Source: Anaerolineae bacterium (GTDB lineage Bacteria; Chloroflexota; Anaerolineae; 4572-78; J111). Taken from it: a stretch of DNA of 64,000 nucleotides. Location: contig JAJVIM010000003.1 in NCBI GenBank assembly GCA_022071955.1, positions 434,001 through 498,000 of the forward strand, read 5' to 3'. The notes beneath the pieces were generated by a model that saw only the letters and a program-made list of their open reading frames with translations, made no database searches and was not told the origin of the DNA. Below are positions 31,571 to 40,041 of the stretch, piece after piece (the first letter of the stretch is position 1; every line of letters begins with the position of its first letter). The translations under genes were made by a program, and so were the position numbers.

Positions 31571-34024
31571 TCATTTACCCGCCGTTACTTCGACATCGCC
31601 CAGCCACAAAAAGTCGTCGCCGGGCTGGCCCGCGCCAGAAGTAATTTTCAGCCGCTCCAGCGAGTCGGCCTGGTACAGGCCAATGATCAGCGGGTAGCGG
31701 CCGGGCGGCGTATCAGGGGCGATGGCCAGCCGGAACTGGCCGGCAGCAAATTGCCCGGCCCGCCAGATATCGGTGGGCAGGCGGCAGGCAGGGGTATCGT
31801 CCTGCTGCGCCCACAGCGTCGAGCCATCGGTGAGGTGGACAAAGGCGCGGTAGTTTTGAGCCGGGGCGGCCAGCGCCCGCCAGTACAAGTTGACGTGCAG
31901 CGTATCGCCGGGGGCAACGCTGGCGGGAAACAGGTCAAACCCTTCAAACTGAATGGCCGGGCCAAACTGCGTACCAACCGGCTGGGTTGGCCGGTTCTGC
32001 CGGGTGAACTGGTCGGGCGTGGCCAGCCGGTCAAAGCGGGCGCTGAACTCCTCGGCCTTGAAAATGGGCGGCGCGGCGAGCGGCGCGGCCCCGGCCGAGG
32101 CCAGATCAATGCGGACTTCACCCTCGCGCTCAACCTGCCCGGTGAGCTGATAATCCGGCGGCAGGTCGATGGAATTTTGGCCGGCGGTGCGCACAAACAA
32201 CTGGGCCGGGGTGTCGTAACAGGAGCGGGCCTGCCCAAAATTGTACCAGATGGGGATGACAAAATCCTCGTTGGCGCTGCGAAAATCGCCGGGAAACTGA
32301 CCCTCGGCCCGCAGCGCGCCGATGGTTTTCCAGCCTTCGTGTTTGGGATAGCCAAAATATTCGCGCGGTTGGGGGATGTCGCCGTAAAGCTGCGCCGCCA
32401 GCGAGCCGTCCCACTGCTGCCGCAGCCGGGCAAACGCCGACTCAGTGGGCAGGAAGATCATCGCCGTGTACACTGCCGCCGCAACCAGCAGCAGCGCCAC
32501 CGCGCCGGCCGCCAGCCAGCGCACCCGGCGCAGCGGCCACAACCCCAGCCAGCCGGCCGCGGCCAGCAGCACCGCGCCGGGATACAAAATGTACAGGTGG
32601 GTGCGGGGGTCATCCACCAAAAAAACGTAGCCGATAAACGGCGCGCCGACCAGCAGCCACGCTGCTCGTTGAACGGGGGTCGCCGCGATAAAAAACGCCG
32701 CCCCGCCGAGCAGCAGCCACGGCGCAACGGCCAGATTCAGCGGGCCAGCCCGCCAGCCCGAGGCCCAAACGAGGGTCGACAGGGCCAGCAGCAGCCCCGC
32801 AGCCAGACCGATGAGTTGCCGTCGCCCGCGAGCCGCCAGCAGCAACGCCCCGGCCACGCCGGCGGCCAGCAGCGGCAAATAAAAACGCGAACTGTAATCG
32901 CGATCCAGCCGCCGCAGCAGCGACAAATTATTGTACAGCAGCCCCGGCTTCACCCGCGACTGCGACAGGTAATTGGCCGTATTTTGAAACTCCGGGTCAC
33001 GGAGGTAGGGCACAAAAAAGGACGCCAGCAGCGCCACAAACAAAATCAGGCTGATCAGCGCCAAAATGCGGCTGCGGCGCGATGCATCGCCCGTCACCAG
33101 CAGCCAGCCCAGATAGGCGGCGGCGGGCAGCAGCAGCAGGGCGTCAAAATGGGCCAGCAAACTGGCCGCCAGCAGCACCGCCGCCGGCAGTTGCAGACCG
33201 GGCCGACGCTCGCGCCAGGCCACGGTCAGCGCCAGCAGCGCCAGCGGTCCCCAAAAAAAGATGAGCGCCTGGTACTGCACCATCCGGCCAAACGCGATGG
33301 CGTAACCGTTCACCGCCCACAGCAGCGCCGCCAGCGCCCCGGCAGGCCAGTTGAACCAGCGCCGGCCCAGCAGAAAAATGGTGACCACGCTGAGCAGGCT
33401 GCTCAAGGCAAAGGGGCCGCGGGCCAGCGCCTCGGTGATTTGGCCGCTGAGCAGCCAAAACGCCACCGGCACCAGCATTTGCGCCGGCCCTTTGCGGTGC
33501 AGAAACAGGGCGTAATCTTCGCCGCGCAGCAGCCGCACGCCCAGCATCAGCGCCTCGGCCTCGTCTTCGTGGAATTCGGCGTAGCCCAGCCGCGGCAGCC
33601 GCAGCAGCGCCGCCAGCGCCAACAGCAGCAGCGCCGCCAGCAAAACGATGCCCCATTTTGGGGTCGATGACTCACCGGCGGCCCCGGCTTTGCGCAGCGC
33701 CGCTGCCAACAGGCCGAGCAACGTAACGCCGCTCATCACGGCCAAAACCTGCCCGGCCGACAGTTCGCCCGGCAGGTAGACCACCGCCATCAGCCCAAAC
33801 ACGGTCAGCGCCAGCGACAGACCCACGGCCAGCACAACGCGCTCAACCGGGTGCAGGATGGCCGGCCGGTCAAACCCATCGAGCCAGGCCCAGCCCGGCA
33901 GAAACGCCAGCAACAGCAGCGCCGCGCCGTATCGCAGCAGCGATGGGGCATCAACCAGAATGACGCCGTTGGCCAGCAACAGCGCCAGCACCGGCCACAG
34001 CAAATGTTGATATTGTTTTAGCAT
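31571..34024 (-). CDS. GT39/PMT-like membrane glycosyltransferase
   Basis: The 817-residue protein has about 12-13 TM helices and a loop after helix 4 containing LGYAEFHEDEAEALMLG. Its paired acidic residues resemble the catalytic Asp/Glu of ArnT/PMT-2-type lipid-linked sugar transferases. A further loop has LFLHRKGPAQ. The C-terminal third is a soluble, probably extracytoplasmic beta domain (VAPGDTLHVNLYWRALA). It would transfer sugars from polyprenyl phosphate to proteins or lipids at the outer face. The C-terminal part contains DTPPGRYPLIIGLYQ, seen in many Chloroflexi homologues. Monocistronic. Confidence 0.85.
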   Translation of the reverse strand: MLKQYQHLLWPVLALLLANGVILVDAPSLLRYGAALLLLAFLPGWAWLDGFDRPAILHPVERVVLAVGLSLALTVFGLMAVVYLPGELSAGQVLAVMSGVTLLGLLAAALRKAGAAGESSTPKWGIVLLAALLLLALAALLRLPRLGYAEFHEDEAEALMLGVRLLRGEDYALFLHRKGPAQMLVPVAFWLLSGQITEALARGPFALSSLLSVVTIFLLGRRWFNWPAGALAALLWAVNGYAIAFGRMVQYQALIFFWGPLALLALTVAWRERRPGLQLPAAVLLAASLLAHFDALLLLPAAAYLGWLLVTGDASRRSRILALISLILFVALLASFFVPYLRDPEFQNTANYLSQSRVKPGLLYNNLSLLRRLDRDYSSRFYLPLLAAGVAGALLLAARGRRQLIGLAAGLLLALSTLVWASGWRAGPLNLAVAPWLLLGGAAFFIAATPVQRAAWLLVGAPFIGYVFLVDDPRTHLYILYPGAVLLAAAGWLGLWPLRRVRWLAAGAVALLLVAAAVYTAMIFLPTESAFARLRQQWDGSLAAQLYGDIPQPREYFGYPKHEGWKTIGALRAEGQFPGDFRSANEDFVIPIWYNFGQARSCYDTPAQLFVRTAGQNSIDLPPDYQLTGQVEREGEVRIDLASAGAAPLAAPPIFKAEEFSARFDRLATPDQFTRQNRPTQPVGTQFGPAIQFEGFDLFPASVAPGDTLHVNLYWRALAAPAQNYRAFVHLTDGSTLWAQQDDTPACRLPTDIWRAGQFAAGQFRLAIAPDTPPGRYPLIIGLYQADSLERLKITSGAGQPGDDFLWLGDVEVTAGK

Positions 34025-34084
34025 TGGATATGAAAATACAACATTTCCAAATGAGATGACGCCAAAGATGAAATTTTGGAGTAA

Positions 34085-34104
34085 GGGCGCTTCGCGAAGC
34101 GCCC
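34085..34104. repeat. Palindromic repeat GGGCGCTTCG|CGAAGCGCCC, copy 1
   Basis: Perfect 20-bp palindrome. Other copies are at 43681-43700 and 51290-51309. A second hairpin GTCGGGCT/AGCCCGAC lies at 34125-34143. Confidence 0.9.
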
Positions 34105-34163
34105 CTACATTTCACAGATTCGCAGTCGGGCTACAAGCCCGACCTACGATGACTGAGTATTTC

Positions 34164-34200
34164 CCTGATTCCTGAATCCTGACCCCTGAATCCTATTTTC
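34164..34200 (+). repeat. CTGAATC/CTGATTC heptamer repeat ending at RBS, copy 1
   Basis: Iterated CCTGATTCCTGAATCCTGA then CCCCTGAATCC and TATTTTC, immediately followed by ACAGGAGG and the 34215 gene. Related arrays lie at 43781-43821 and 62303-62341. Confidence 0.85.
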
Positions 34201-34214
34201 ACAGGAGGCCAACA

Positions 34215-35042
34215 ATGCTCCCCACCTTTGATTTTGCCAACATTTTATTTGCCGGGCCGTGCAATCTGCGCTGCCCGTACTGCATTGGCCGGCAACTCAA
34301 TCCGGCGCTCAGCCCGCCCAACCTGGCCGAATTCCCGCCGCGCAACCTCGATGCGCTGCTGGCGCTCATTCGCCGGCACGGTATCCGGGAGGTAACGCTG
34401 ACCGGCACCACCACTGACCCCCAACTCTACCGCCACGAAGCCCGGCTGCTGGCCCTGCTGCGCGATCAGCTCCCGCCCGAAACCCGCATTTCGTTGCACA
34501 CCAACGGCCAGTTGGCGCTGGCCAAACTGGCCGTGTTCAACCAGTACGACCGCGTGACCGTGTCATTTCCGTCGTTTGAGCCGGCCACCTATTTCAAGCT
34601 GATGGGGTCGCCGCGGGTGCCCAATCTGGCCGAAATTGTGCGGCGGGCCGACGTGCCGGTCAAAATATCGGCGGTGCTGACCGCGGGCAATGCCGCCGAA
34701 ATCGACAGTTTTTTGGCCCGCTGCGCCGAAATTGGGGTGCGGCGACTGGTTTATCGGCGGCTGTTTGGCGACACGCGGGACTGGTCGGCGGCGCTGCGGC
34801 GCCTGCCCCGGCGGGCCGACTATCGCGGCAACCCGGTGTTTGATTTCCACGGGCTGGAAGTAACTTACTGGCAATTTGAGCAGACAGCCAGCACGGCCAT
34901 CAACTTGTTTAGCGATGGCACCATCAGCACCGAATATTTGCTGGCTGCGGCCAACCGGCAGCCCGCTACTCCACCGGCGTGGGCTGCAACAGCACCGTGC
35001 CCCACGTCGTGGGATTGCGCCAATCCCGCTGCGGCGAGGTAG
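34215..35042 (+). CDS. Radical SAM protein
   Basis: The 275-residue protein carries the cluster motif AGPCNLRCPYCIG (CxxxCxxC) at about residues 14-24, then EVTLTGTTTDPQLY and ISLHTNGQLAL, typical radical SAM strands. The family partner and substrate are unknown. The heptamer repeat ends at its RBS (ACAGGAGG, ATG 34215). The last 26 codons overlap tail-to-tail with the FecR-like lipoprotein gene and look unlike a radical SAM C-terminus. The true end may therefore have been extended by loss of a stop or a frameshift. A C-terminal second cluster domain is absent. Confidence 0.78.
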   Translation: MLPTFDFANILFAGPCNLRCPYCIGRQLNPALSPPNLAEFPPRNLDALLALIRRHGIREVTLTGTTTDPQLYRHEARLLALLRDQLPPETRISLHTNGQLALAKLAVFNQYDRVTVSFPSFEPATYFKLMGSPRVPNLAEIVRRADVPVKISAVLTAGNAAEIDSFLARCAEIGVRRLVYRRLFGDTRDWSAALRRLPRRADYRGNPVFDFHGLEVTYWQFEQTASTAINLFSDGTISTEYLLAAANRQPATPPAWAATAPCPTSWDCANPAAAR

Positions 35043-36900
35043 CGATGATGCATTCCTGGCTGTTACTGCCGGGCATGTCGTTGTCGTTGACCGCGGCGAC
35101 AATTCCCAACCGGTCGCCGGGGCGGGGCGATGTGGCCAGCGCAGCCCACGGCAGCGCCGCTTCCAGCACGTATCCGCCAGCGGAAGGCGTCACCACGATA
35201 GTGGCGGCGGTCATTTGGCTGGAAGTCAGCGAGCCAAGCTGCCACAACACCGCCCGCGGCCCGTCGACGCTGGCCAGCAAATCTACCTGCACATCGTCCC
35301 CGGTCAGGCTGGCCGAGTCGAAATCGCCGTTCAAATCCAAATCCAGCAACAGTTGCGCCGAGTCGCCCAAAAAGATACGGTTATCGCCGCCGGAGTAGGT
35401 TACCAACCCGTCGTCATCTACCCGAAAAACCGCGTAAAAATTCTGGTCATCGTAGGCAAAGAGCACCTGCCCGGCCAGGTCGATAGCGGCGGTGGCCTGC
35501 GGAAAGCGGTTGGCACAGCCGTTATCGTACACCACCGCGCTCACCGGCGACCAATCGACCCCGCTTTTTTGCACCAGTTGCGTCCAGTCAGCCAGTTGGC
35601 CGTCAATTTGAAGTTGGCCGGGCGTTAGCCGCGGCGCTTGAAACTGGCCGTTCTCCGGCCGGCGCTCGGCGGCGGCAGCCAGCACATTAACCACCACATC
35701 GCGCTGCACCTGCGGCGCAATTTCACGGGCGGGGGCGGGCTGCCGGCTGTCCTCACCGGGCGGGGTCAGGCTGAGGCCCAAAAAACAGGCATCGCTCAGG
35801 CGCAGTTCGGCGGCGTGGTAGGGGCTGTCGCCGCGCAGCGACAGCGTTTGGGTTTGGCCCGGCTCAACCTGAAGCAACTGCTGGCCAATGGGCGCGCCGG
35901 CCGGGTCAAAAGCTTGCAGCAGCCCGCGTCCGGGCTGGTCGCGGTTGAGCACCGTCACATCGATGGCCTGCACCCGGGCCAGCAGTTCCTGAAAATCAAA
36001 GCTGAGGATACCATTTTTCACCGCCAGATCAGCCTGGCCGTCGGCGTTGCAATCTTCCAGCGTGTAGGCCGGATTGCCAAATATCCCCACCGGGTTGAGC
36101 CAGAGTTGCACCGCGCCGTGTACGTCGCGGCCAAACTCCACCGGGTGATCGGTGCGGAGCGGGCTTTTGAGCAGCGTTGGCTCGGCCAGAATATTGGCCG
36201 GCGACAGCAGCACCGCGCCAATCTCCGGCTGAACGGCGTTGTTTCTGGCCCCTTCGAGCCAGTTTTGGGTGTCCGGTGAAAGCACGATGGCCGGGCCGGG
36301 CTGGCCGGTAGTAGTGAGCCAGCGCGCCTGCCCGCCGGCCAGCGGCACACTGACGCCGCCGGCAATCACATTGAGCTGACTGTTGGCCCCGGTTTCCAGC
36401 GCCAGCACCCACTCCAACGGGCTGTTTTCCTCGCGCACCACGGCAAAACGGGCGTTGGCTGCCACAATAGTACCGAACGCGGTTTGCACGGTCAGGCTAA
36501 ACTGCGGATTGGCGGCTGTGGTCAAATCGGCGATCAGCGTGCCGCCGTTTTGGGCGATTTTCACATCGGTGTCTGATTGCTGAATTTGCGGGAGTTCCGC
36601 GCCGCGCAGCAGTTCCAGGGTAATCTGGCCGGGCAAATGCAGCAGCGCCCGGCCATCATTATCGATCCCCACGCCCTGCATTTGGGGATTGATCTGCGCC
36701 ACCTGGCTTGAGGCCGGGATCGATTCCTGCGCGCCGTTTTGCAACGTAAAAACCCGCTCGCGGGCAACCTCCACCTCGATGACCGGCGCGCCGGCCGGCT
36801 GGGGCGAATCGCTGCCATTGGGGCCAAGCGGCGCGTTATTGGGCATGCAGGCCGCCAGCCAGCCGATCAACATCAACGCGACAAGTGTGTATCGCAGCAT
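34966..36900 (-). CDS. Lipoprotein with FecR-like and CBM9/DOMON-like domains
   Basis: ATG 36900 has AGGAAGGACGG upstream and opens a clean lipoprotein signal (MLRYTLVALMLIGWLAACMP, lipid Cys about 18). The 644-residue product has a FecR-type beta domain (about 95-215: LIADLTTAANPQFSLTVQTA, then ANARFAVVREE). The middle region is uncharacterised. A C-terminal CBM9/DOMON-like domain (about 435-640: LQIDGQLADWTQ, FYAVFRVDDDGL, LLLDLDLNGDFD, YVLEAALPW) is typical of surface carbohydrate or heme/redox-ligand binding. Function unknown. It ends tail-to-tail with the radical SAM gene. Confidence 0.8.
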   Translation of the reverse strand: MLRYTLVALMLIGWLAACMPNNAPLGPNGSDSPQPAGAPVIEVEVARERVFTLQNGAQESIPASSQVAQINPQMQGVGIDNDGRALLHLPGQITLELLRGAELPQIQQSDTDVKIAQNGGTLIADLTTAANPQFSLTVQTAFGTIVAANARFAVVREENSPLEWVLALETGANSQLNVIAGGVSVPLAGGQARWLTTTGQPGPAIVLSPDTQNWLEGARNNAVQPEIGAVLLSPANILAEPTLLKSPLRTDHPVEFGRDVHGAVQLWLNPVGIFGNPAYTLEDCNADGQADLAVKNGILSFDFQELLARVQAIDVTVLNRDQPGRGLLQAFDPAGAPIGQQLLQVEPGQTQTLSLRGDSPYHAAELRLSDACFLGLSLTPPGEDSRQPAPAREIAPQVQRDVVVNVLAAAAERRPENGQFQAPRLTPGQLQIDGQLADWTQLVQKSGVDWSPVSAVVYDNGCANRFPQATAAIDLAGQVLFAYDDQNFYAVFRVDDDGLVTYSGGDNRIFLGDSAQLLLDLDLNGDFDSASLTGDDVQVDLLASVDGPRAVLWQLGSLTSSQMTAATIVVTPSAGGYVLEAALPWAALATSPRPGDRLGIVAAVNDNDMPGSNSQECIIATSPQRDWRNPTTWGTVLLQPTPVE

Positions 36901-36999
36901 AACCGTCCTTCCTGGCAAAAGGGTCAGAGGCAAATTTTACCCCACATCATCCCGCCGGGCAATTTAAATCCAAATAATCTCAGTTCGGAATTTTTTAAA

Positions 37000-37069
37000 A
37001 TGGACAGGATTAACAGGATTGGCAGAATTGAAATGGATAATAATCCCGATAATCCTGTCAATCCTGTCT
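37000..37069. repeat. Dispersed-type GACAGGATT/AATCCTGTC inverted repeat
   Basis: GGACAGGATTAACAGGATT on the left mirrors AATCCTGTCAATCCTGTC on the right. Only one copy is seen in this window. Confidence 0.75.
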
Positions 37070-37070
37070 A

Positions 37071-37099
37071 TTATCGGACTCAACCGAATATGGTATAAT
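37071..37099 (+). promoter_or_regulatory. thpR promoter, leaderless-type
   Basis: TTATCG (37071-37076), 17 bp, perfect TATAAT (37094-37099). ATG 37106 begins only 6 nt after the -10, so transcription should start at or near the A of the start codon. Confidence 0.55.
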
Positions 37100-37105
37100 C
37101 CAGCC

Positions 37106-37699
37106 ATGATGATTCGCACGTTTGTCGCCATTGAACTCCCGGAACAGGCCATCGCCGGGCTGACGCAGTTGCAGAGCCGGCTGAAAACGCTGACGCCGCC
37201 GCATTCGGTGCGCTGGACCGCGCCGCAAAATATTCACCTGACCCTGCATTTTTTGGGCGACATTGCCGCCGAAGACACCGCCAAAGTAAGCGACGCACTG
37301 GCAGAAGTTGCTGCCAGCGCCGGGCCGTTTTCGCTGCGGCTGGGCGGGCTGGGCTGCTTTCCCAATACCCAGCGACCGCGAGTGTTGTGGGTGGGCATGC
37401 TGGAACAAAGCCCGCCACTGGCGGCGTTGGTGGAAAAATTGGGCGTCAGCCTGCAAACGGCCATCGGCTTTACCCCGGAAAAGCGGCCTTACTCGCCGCA
37501 TTTAACGCTGGGGCGGGTAAAAAATGGTATCCAGCCGCGCTCGCTGCGCCAACTGGGTGAAACCATTGTGCAGTTTCAAAAGCAGGTGGGGCAGGTGGCC
37601 CGGGTAGATGCGTTTGAAATCAGCTTTATCCAAAGCGAACTGCGGCCGGCCGGTTCGGTGTACACGCCGCTCAGCCGGCACCGGCTGGGGCCGGGATGA
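37106..37699 (+). CDS. thpR: RNA 2',3'-cyclic phosphodiesterase
   Basis: The 197-residue 2H phosphoesterase has two HxT motifs: HLTLHFLG (about 45) and SPHLTLGR (about 131). These form the active site acting on 2',3'-cyclic phosphate RNA ends. MMIRTFVAIELPEQ is the family N-terminus. The track frame starts at 37019 inside the repeat; ATG 37106 or 37109 is right by homology. It has no RBS and is probably leaderless, with its -10 at 37094-37099. It lies in a rsfS neighbourhood. Confidence 0.92.
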   Translation: MMIRTFVAIELPEQAIAGLTQLQSRLKTLTPPHSVRWTAPQNIHLTLHFLGDIAAEDTAKVSDALAEVAASAGPFSLRLGGLGCFPNTQRPRVLWVGMLEQSPPLAALVEKLGVSLQTAIGFTPEKRPYSPHLTLGRVKNGIQPRSLRQLGETIVQFQKQVGQVARVDAFEISFIQSELRPAGSVYTPLSRHRLGPG

Positions 37700-37775
37700 T
37701 TTTTCCTCGATGGACGGATTAGCGCCAAAATCGGCCCAAATGATGCCATTTTCTCAGAAAAGATGGGCAAAGCTT

Positions 37776-37804
37776 TTGGCGATGCGCTCAACCTGGTGTA
37801 ACAT
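37776..37804 (+). promoter_or_regulatory. rsfS promoter
   Basis: TTGGCG (37776-37781), 17-bp spacer, TAACAT (37799-37804). Confidence 0.45.
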
Positions 37805-37848
37805 TGGCATGCAAAATTTAACCGACGCTGAATGCTTTGGAGGACTCT

Positions 37849-38193
37849 CTGAACAGTAACGAACTGGCTCACGCTGTTGTTGATGTGATTGCCAATAAAA
37901 AGGCATCTAACATTTTGCTGCTGGATATGCAAAATGTCACCTACCTGGCCGATTATTACGTATTATGTGATGGCTCATCCAAACGGCAAATTGATGCCAT
38001 CACCGACGATCTGCTGGAAAAACTGAAGAAAGCCGGCACGCAATCGGCCATTATTGAAGGCAACGCCGAATCCGGCTGGGTACTGGTCGATTTTGGCTCG
38101 GTGATTGCCCACGTTTTTTCGCCGGAAAAACGCAACTACTACCAGCTTGAAGATTTGTGGAAAGATGCACCCATTGTGGTGCGGATGCTGTAA
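37849..38193 (+). CDS. rsfS: Ribosomal silencing factor
   Basis: The product matches RsfS/Iojap: LLLDMQNVTYLADYYVLCDG (about 35-50), then QIDAITDDLLEKL, WVLVDFGSVIAHVF and YYQLEDLW. It binds L14 and blocks 70S assembly under starvation. No ATG lies at the expected N-terminus. The candidates are TTG 37837, which overlaps the GGAGG SD (37839-37843), and CTG 37849, spaced 5 nt from it, so CTG is preferred. It would be 114 residues. It is followed closely by a GTG-started membrane gene. Confidence 0.9.
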   Translation: MNSNELAHAVVDVIANKKASNILLLDMQNVTYLADYYVLCDGSSKRQIDAITDDLLEKLKKAGTQSAIIEGNAESGWVLVDFGSVIAHVFSPEKRNYYQLEDLWKDAPIVVRML

Positions 38194-38195
38194 CC

Positions 38196-38759
38196 GTGAT
38201 TGACCAACCATCCACCCCGGCCGGCGGCGTGGGCTGTGGGCTGCTGGGTTGCCTGGGCGGGCTGGTGCTGGGATTGACCGCCGGCGCGCTCGTGGTGCTG
38301 GCCAGCGCGCTGCTCACCGCCGTGGGTGGCAGCGTGCCCGCAGCGAGTCCGCCCGTCGCACCGGCCCTCAAAATTTCTCTCACCGAAGATTTTTTAAATC
38401 GCTATGTGGAACAGCCGCCAACCGGCAGCCTGCAACTTGATGTTCAGCCCGGCAACCGGGTGCAGGTAAACGCCAGCACCGTGGCCGATGTGCTGGGGAT
38501 GTCGGTGCCGGTCCAGGTGGCCGGCCTGTTTGAAATCCAGGCCAGCCCGCAAACCCTGCGCGTGAGTTTGCTGGATACCCGGGTGCTGGGCATGGATGTT
38601 AATCTCACCGGCATTTTTGACAGCGACACGGCGCAGATCAACCGGAATCTGGACACCATGATGCAGGATGTATCGCAAACGCTGGGAGCGCCGCTGGAAC
38701 TGACCGGCCTGACCACTACTGACTCAACCATCGAGCTTGAAATGAGGGAAGCCCGATGA
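38196..38759 (+). CDS. Membrane-associated DUF2993-like protein
   Basis: GTG 38196 follows the rsfS stop directly. The 187-residue product has one N-terminal TM segment (about 13-45, Gly/Leu-rich) and an extracytoplasmic beta region. That region (about 55-185) contains LKISLTEDFLNRYVE and VQVNASTVADVLGMSVPVQV, and resembles DUF2993/LmeA-type lipid-binding domains. It overlaps the following gene by four bases (ATGA), and the two have similar layouts, suggesting a functional pair. Function unknown. Confidence 0.7.
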   Translation: MIDQPSTPAGGVGCGLLGCLGGLVLGLTAGALVVLASALLTAVGGSVPAASPPVAPALKISLTEDFLNRYVEQPPTGSLQLDVQPGNRVQVNASTVADVLGMSVPVQVAGLFEIQASPQTLRVSLLDTRVLGMDVNLTGIFDSDTAQINRNLDTMMQDVSQTLGAPLELTGLTTTDSTIELEMREAR

Positions 38760-39262
38760 ATCGTTGGGGCTGCGCCGGGCTGCTCATTGGCGGCGTTATT
38801 GGGCTGGTGCTGGTGGGGTTGTTTTTGGCCGTAGCCCGCTCTGCGCCCTCCGTGGAGGAGAGCTGGCCGGCGGCGGCGCTCCCGCCGGATGTAACCATTT
38901 TTGTAGCCGAACCAACGCTCAGCCGGATTGCCTCCGAAAAATTGGGCCGGCCGGCGCGGCTCGATTTTGAGCCGGGCGGCCAGATGATGATCACCAGCCG
39001 GGTAGCCGTGGCCGGTTACGAGCCGGTGGTGACGCTGGGGTTGAGCCTTCAACTTCAGGGGGCCAACGTGGTCAGCCACCTGCACTGGGTAAAACTGGGC
39101 TGGCTGACCATCCCCGCCAACTGGCTGCCGGCCAGCGCCCGCGACACCGCCGCCACCGTCGGTGAGAGCATTCAGCGCCAAATTCCCCCCGATTTTACGC
39201 TGGTGGGGCTTGACACCACCGCCGGCGGTCTCAATTTTCAGCTCAAGTGGGTTGGCCGGTAG
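38756..39262 (+). CDS. Membrane-anchored protein paired with DUF2993-like gene
   Basis: The ATG at 38756 overlaps the previous stop. The 168-residue product has an N-terminal TM helix (about 8-27, LLIGGVIGLVLVGLFLAVA) and an extracytoplasmic domain with PDVTIFVAEPTLSRIASEKL and MMITSRVAVAGYEPV. It has the same general plan as its partner (TM plus about 130-residue beta domain). No recognised family. Confidence 0.65.
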   Translation: MNRWGCAGLLIGGVIGLVLVGLFLAVARSAPSVEESWPAAALPPDVTIFVAEPTLSRIASEKLGRPARLDFEPGGQMMITSRVAVAGYEPVVTLGLSLQLQGANVVSHLHWVKLGWLTIPANWLPASARDTAATVGESIQRQIPPDFTLVGLDTTAGGLNFQLKWVGR

Positions 39263-39270
39263 GCAAAAAC

Positions 39271-39298
39271 TTGACCCAGTTTCAAATGCCGCTATAAT
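39271..39298 (+). promoter_or_regulatory. padR promoter
   Basis: TTGACC (39271-39276), 16-bp spacer, perfect TATAAT (39293-39298). Confidence 0.65.
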
Positions 39299-39319
39299 TC
39301 TCCTATTCAAGCATCAATT

Positions 39320-39334
39320 ACTCAATATTTGAGT
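39320..39334 (+). promoter_or_regulatory. Palindrome ACTCAA-TAT-TTGAGT before padR
   Basis: Perfect 6-bp arms with 3-bp centre, downstream of the start point and upstream of the padR start. A likely autoregulatory site. A related sequence lies at 39983-39997 upstream of modA (12 of 15 matches). Confidence 0.6.
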
Positions 39335-39342
39335 AGGAACTA

Positions 39343-39897
39343 ATGACTCGTTCCGCCCTAACCATTGAATACGCCTTGCTTGGTCTGCTGTACCAGCAAC
39401 CCCGGCACGGCTACGAAATTTACCAGGAATTGCTGGCTGAGGATGGTCTGAGCCTGGTCTGGCGGCTGAAGCAAAGTCACCTTTACGCCCTGCTGGCCAA
39501 ACTGGAACAGCAGAACTACGTCACTGCTACTTTAGAGCCACAAGACTCCCGCCCGCCACGCAAAATATTGCAACTCACCCCCGCCGGGCGCGAGGCGTTT
39601 TTGAGCTGGCTACGGACGCCGGTCCCGCAGGGTCGCCAAATGCGCCAGGAATTTTTGGCAAAACTTTACTTTGCCCACCGCTTGGAGCCAACAACAAGCG
39701 CCACGCTAATTGACAAACAACGTGACATTTGTGCAGACTGGTTGGCCTCGCTCCAGAATCAGGCCGACATGCTGGCCACAGAACGTCCATTTGAATGGCT
39801 GGTGTATCAATTTCGCATCGGCCAGATAGAAGCGATGATCCACTGGCTTGACGTGTGCGAGCAAGCGCCGGCAGCAGTTGGGGAACACGCGGCATAA
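39343..39897 (+). CDS. PadR-family transcriptional regulator
   Basis: The 184-residue protein has a PadR winged helix (about 1-85): EYALLGLLYQQPRHGYEIYQ and LKQSHLYALLAKLEQQNYV, with a Lys/Arg-rich wing (DSRPPRKILQLT). A C-terminal helical dimerisation domain (about 100-175) follows. PadR proteins respond to small molecules and usually repress their own gene. The perfect palindrome in the leader supports that, and the similar sequence before modA suggests it may also control the molybdate-type genes. ATG 39343. Confidence 0.92.
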   Translation: MTRSALTIEYALLGLLYQQPRHGYEIYQELLAEDGLSLVWRLKQSHLYALLAKLEQQNYVTATLEPQDSRPPRKILQLTPAGREAFLSWLRTPVPQGRQMRQEFLAKLYFAHRLEPTTSATLIDKQRDICADWLASLQNQADMLATERPFEWLVYQFRIGQIEAMIHWLDVCEQAPAAVGEHAA

Positions 39898-39982
39898 CCT
39901 GTTTTTCTCAGTTCCACTTTAACCGATTGAATAACTCTCAAAAAGGAGGCGATGGTTTCAACCGGTATTTTGTTTGTCCAGT

Positions 39983-39997
39983 ACTCACAATTTGACT
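39983..39997 (+). promoter_or_regulatory. PadR-site-like motif before modA
   Basis: ACTCACAATTTGACT matches the padR palindrome in 12 of 15 positions; it lies 45 bp before ATG 40042. Confidence 0.4.
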
Positions 39998-40041
39998 AGT
40001 CACATTATTAGTACAAACTCATCTTCCAGGAGATCCAACAC

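Noticed and set aside
31559..33670. 703-residue plus-strand ORF
   Set aside because: Antisense to the GT39-like gene, Arg/Gln/Gly-rich and low-complexity; a GC-driven shadow frame.
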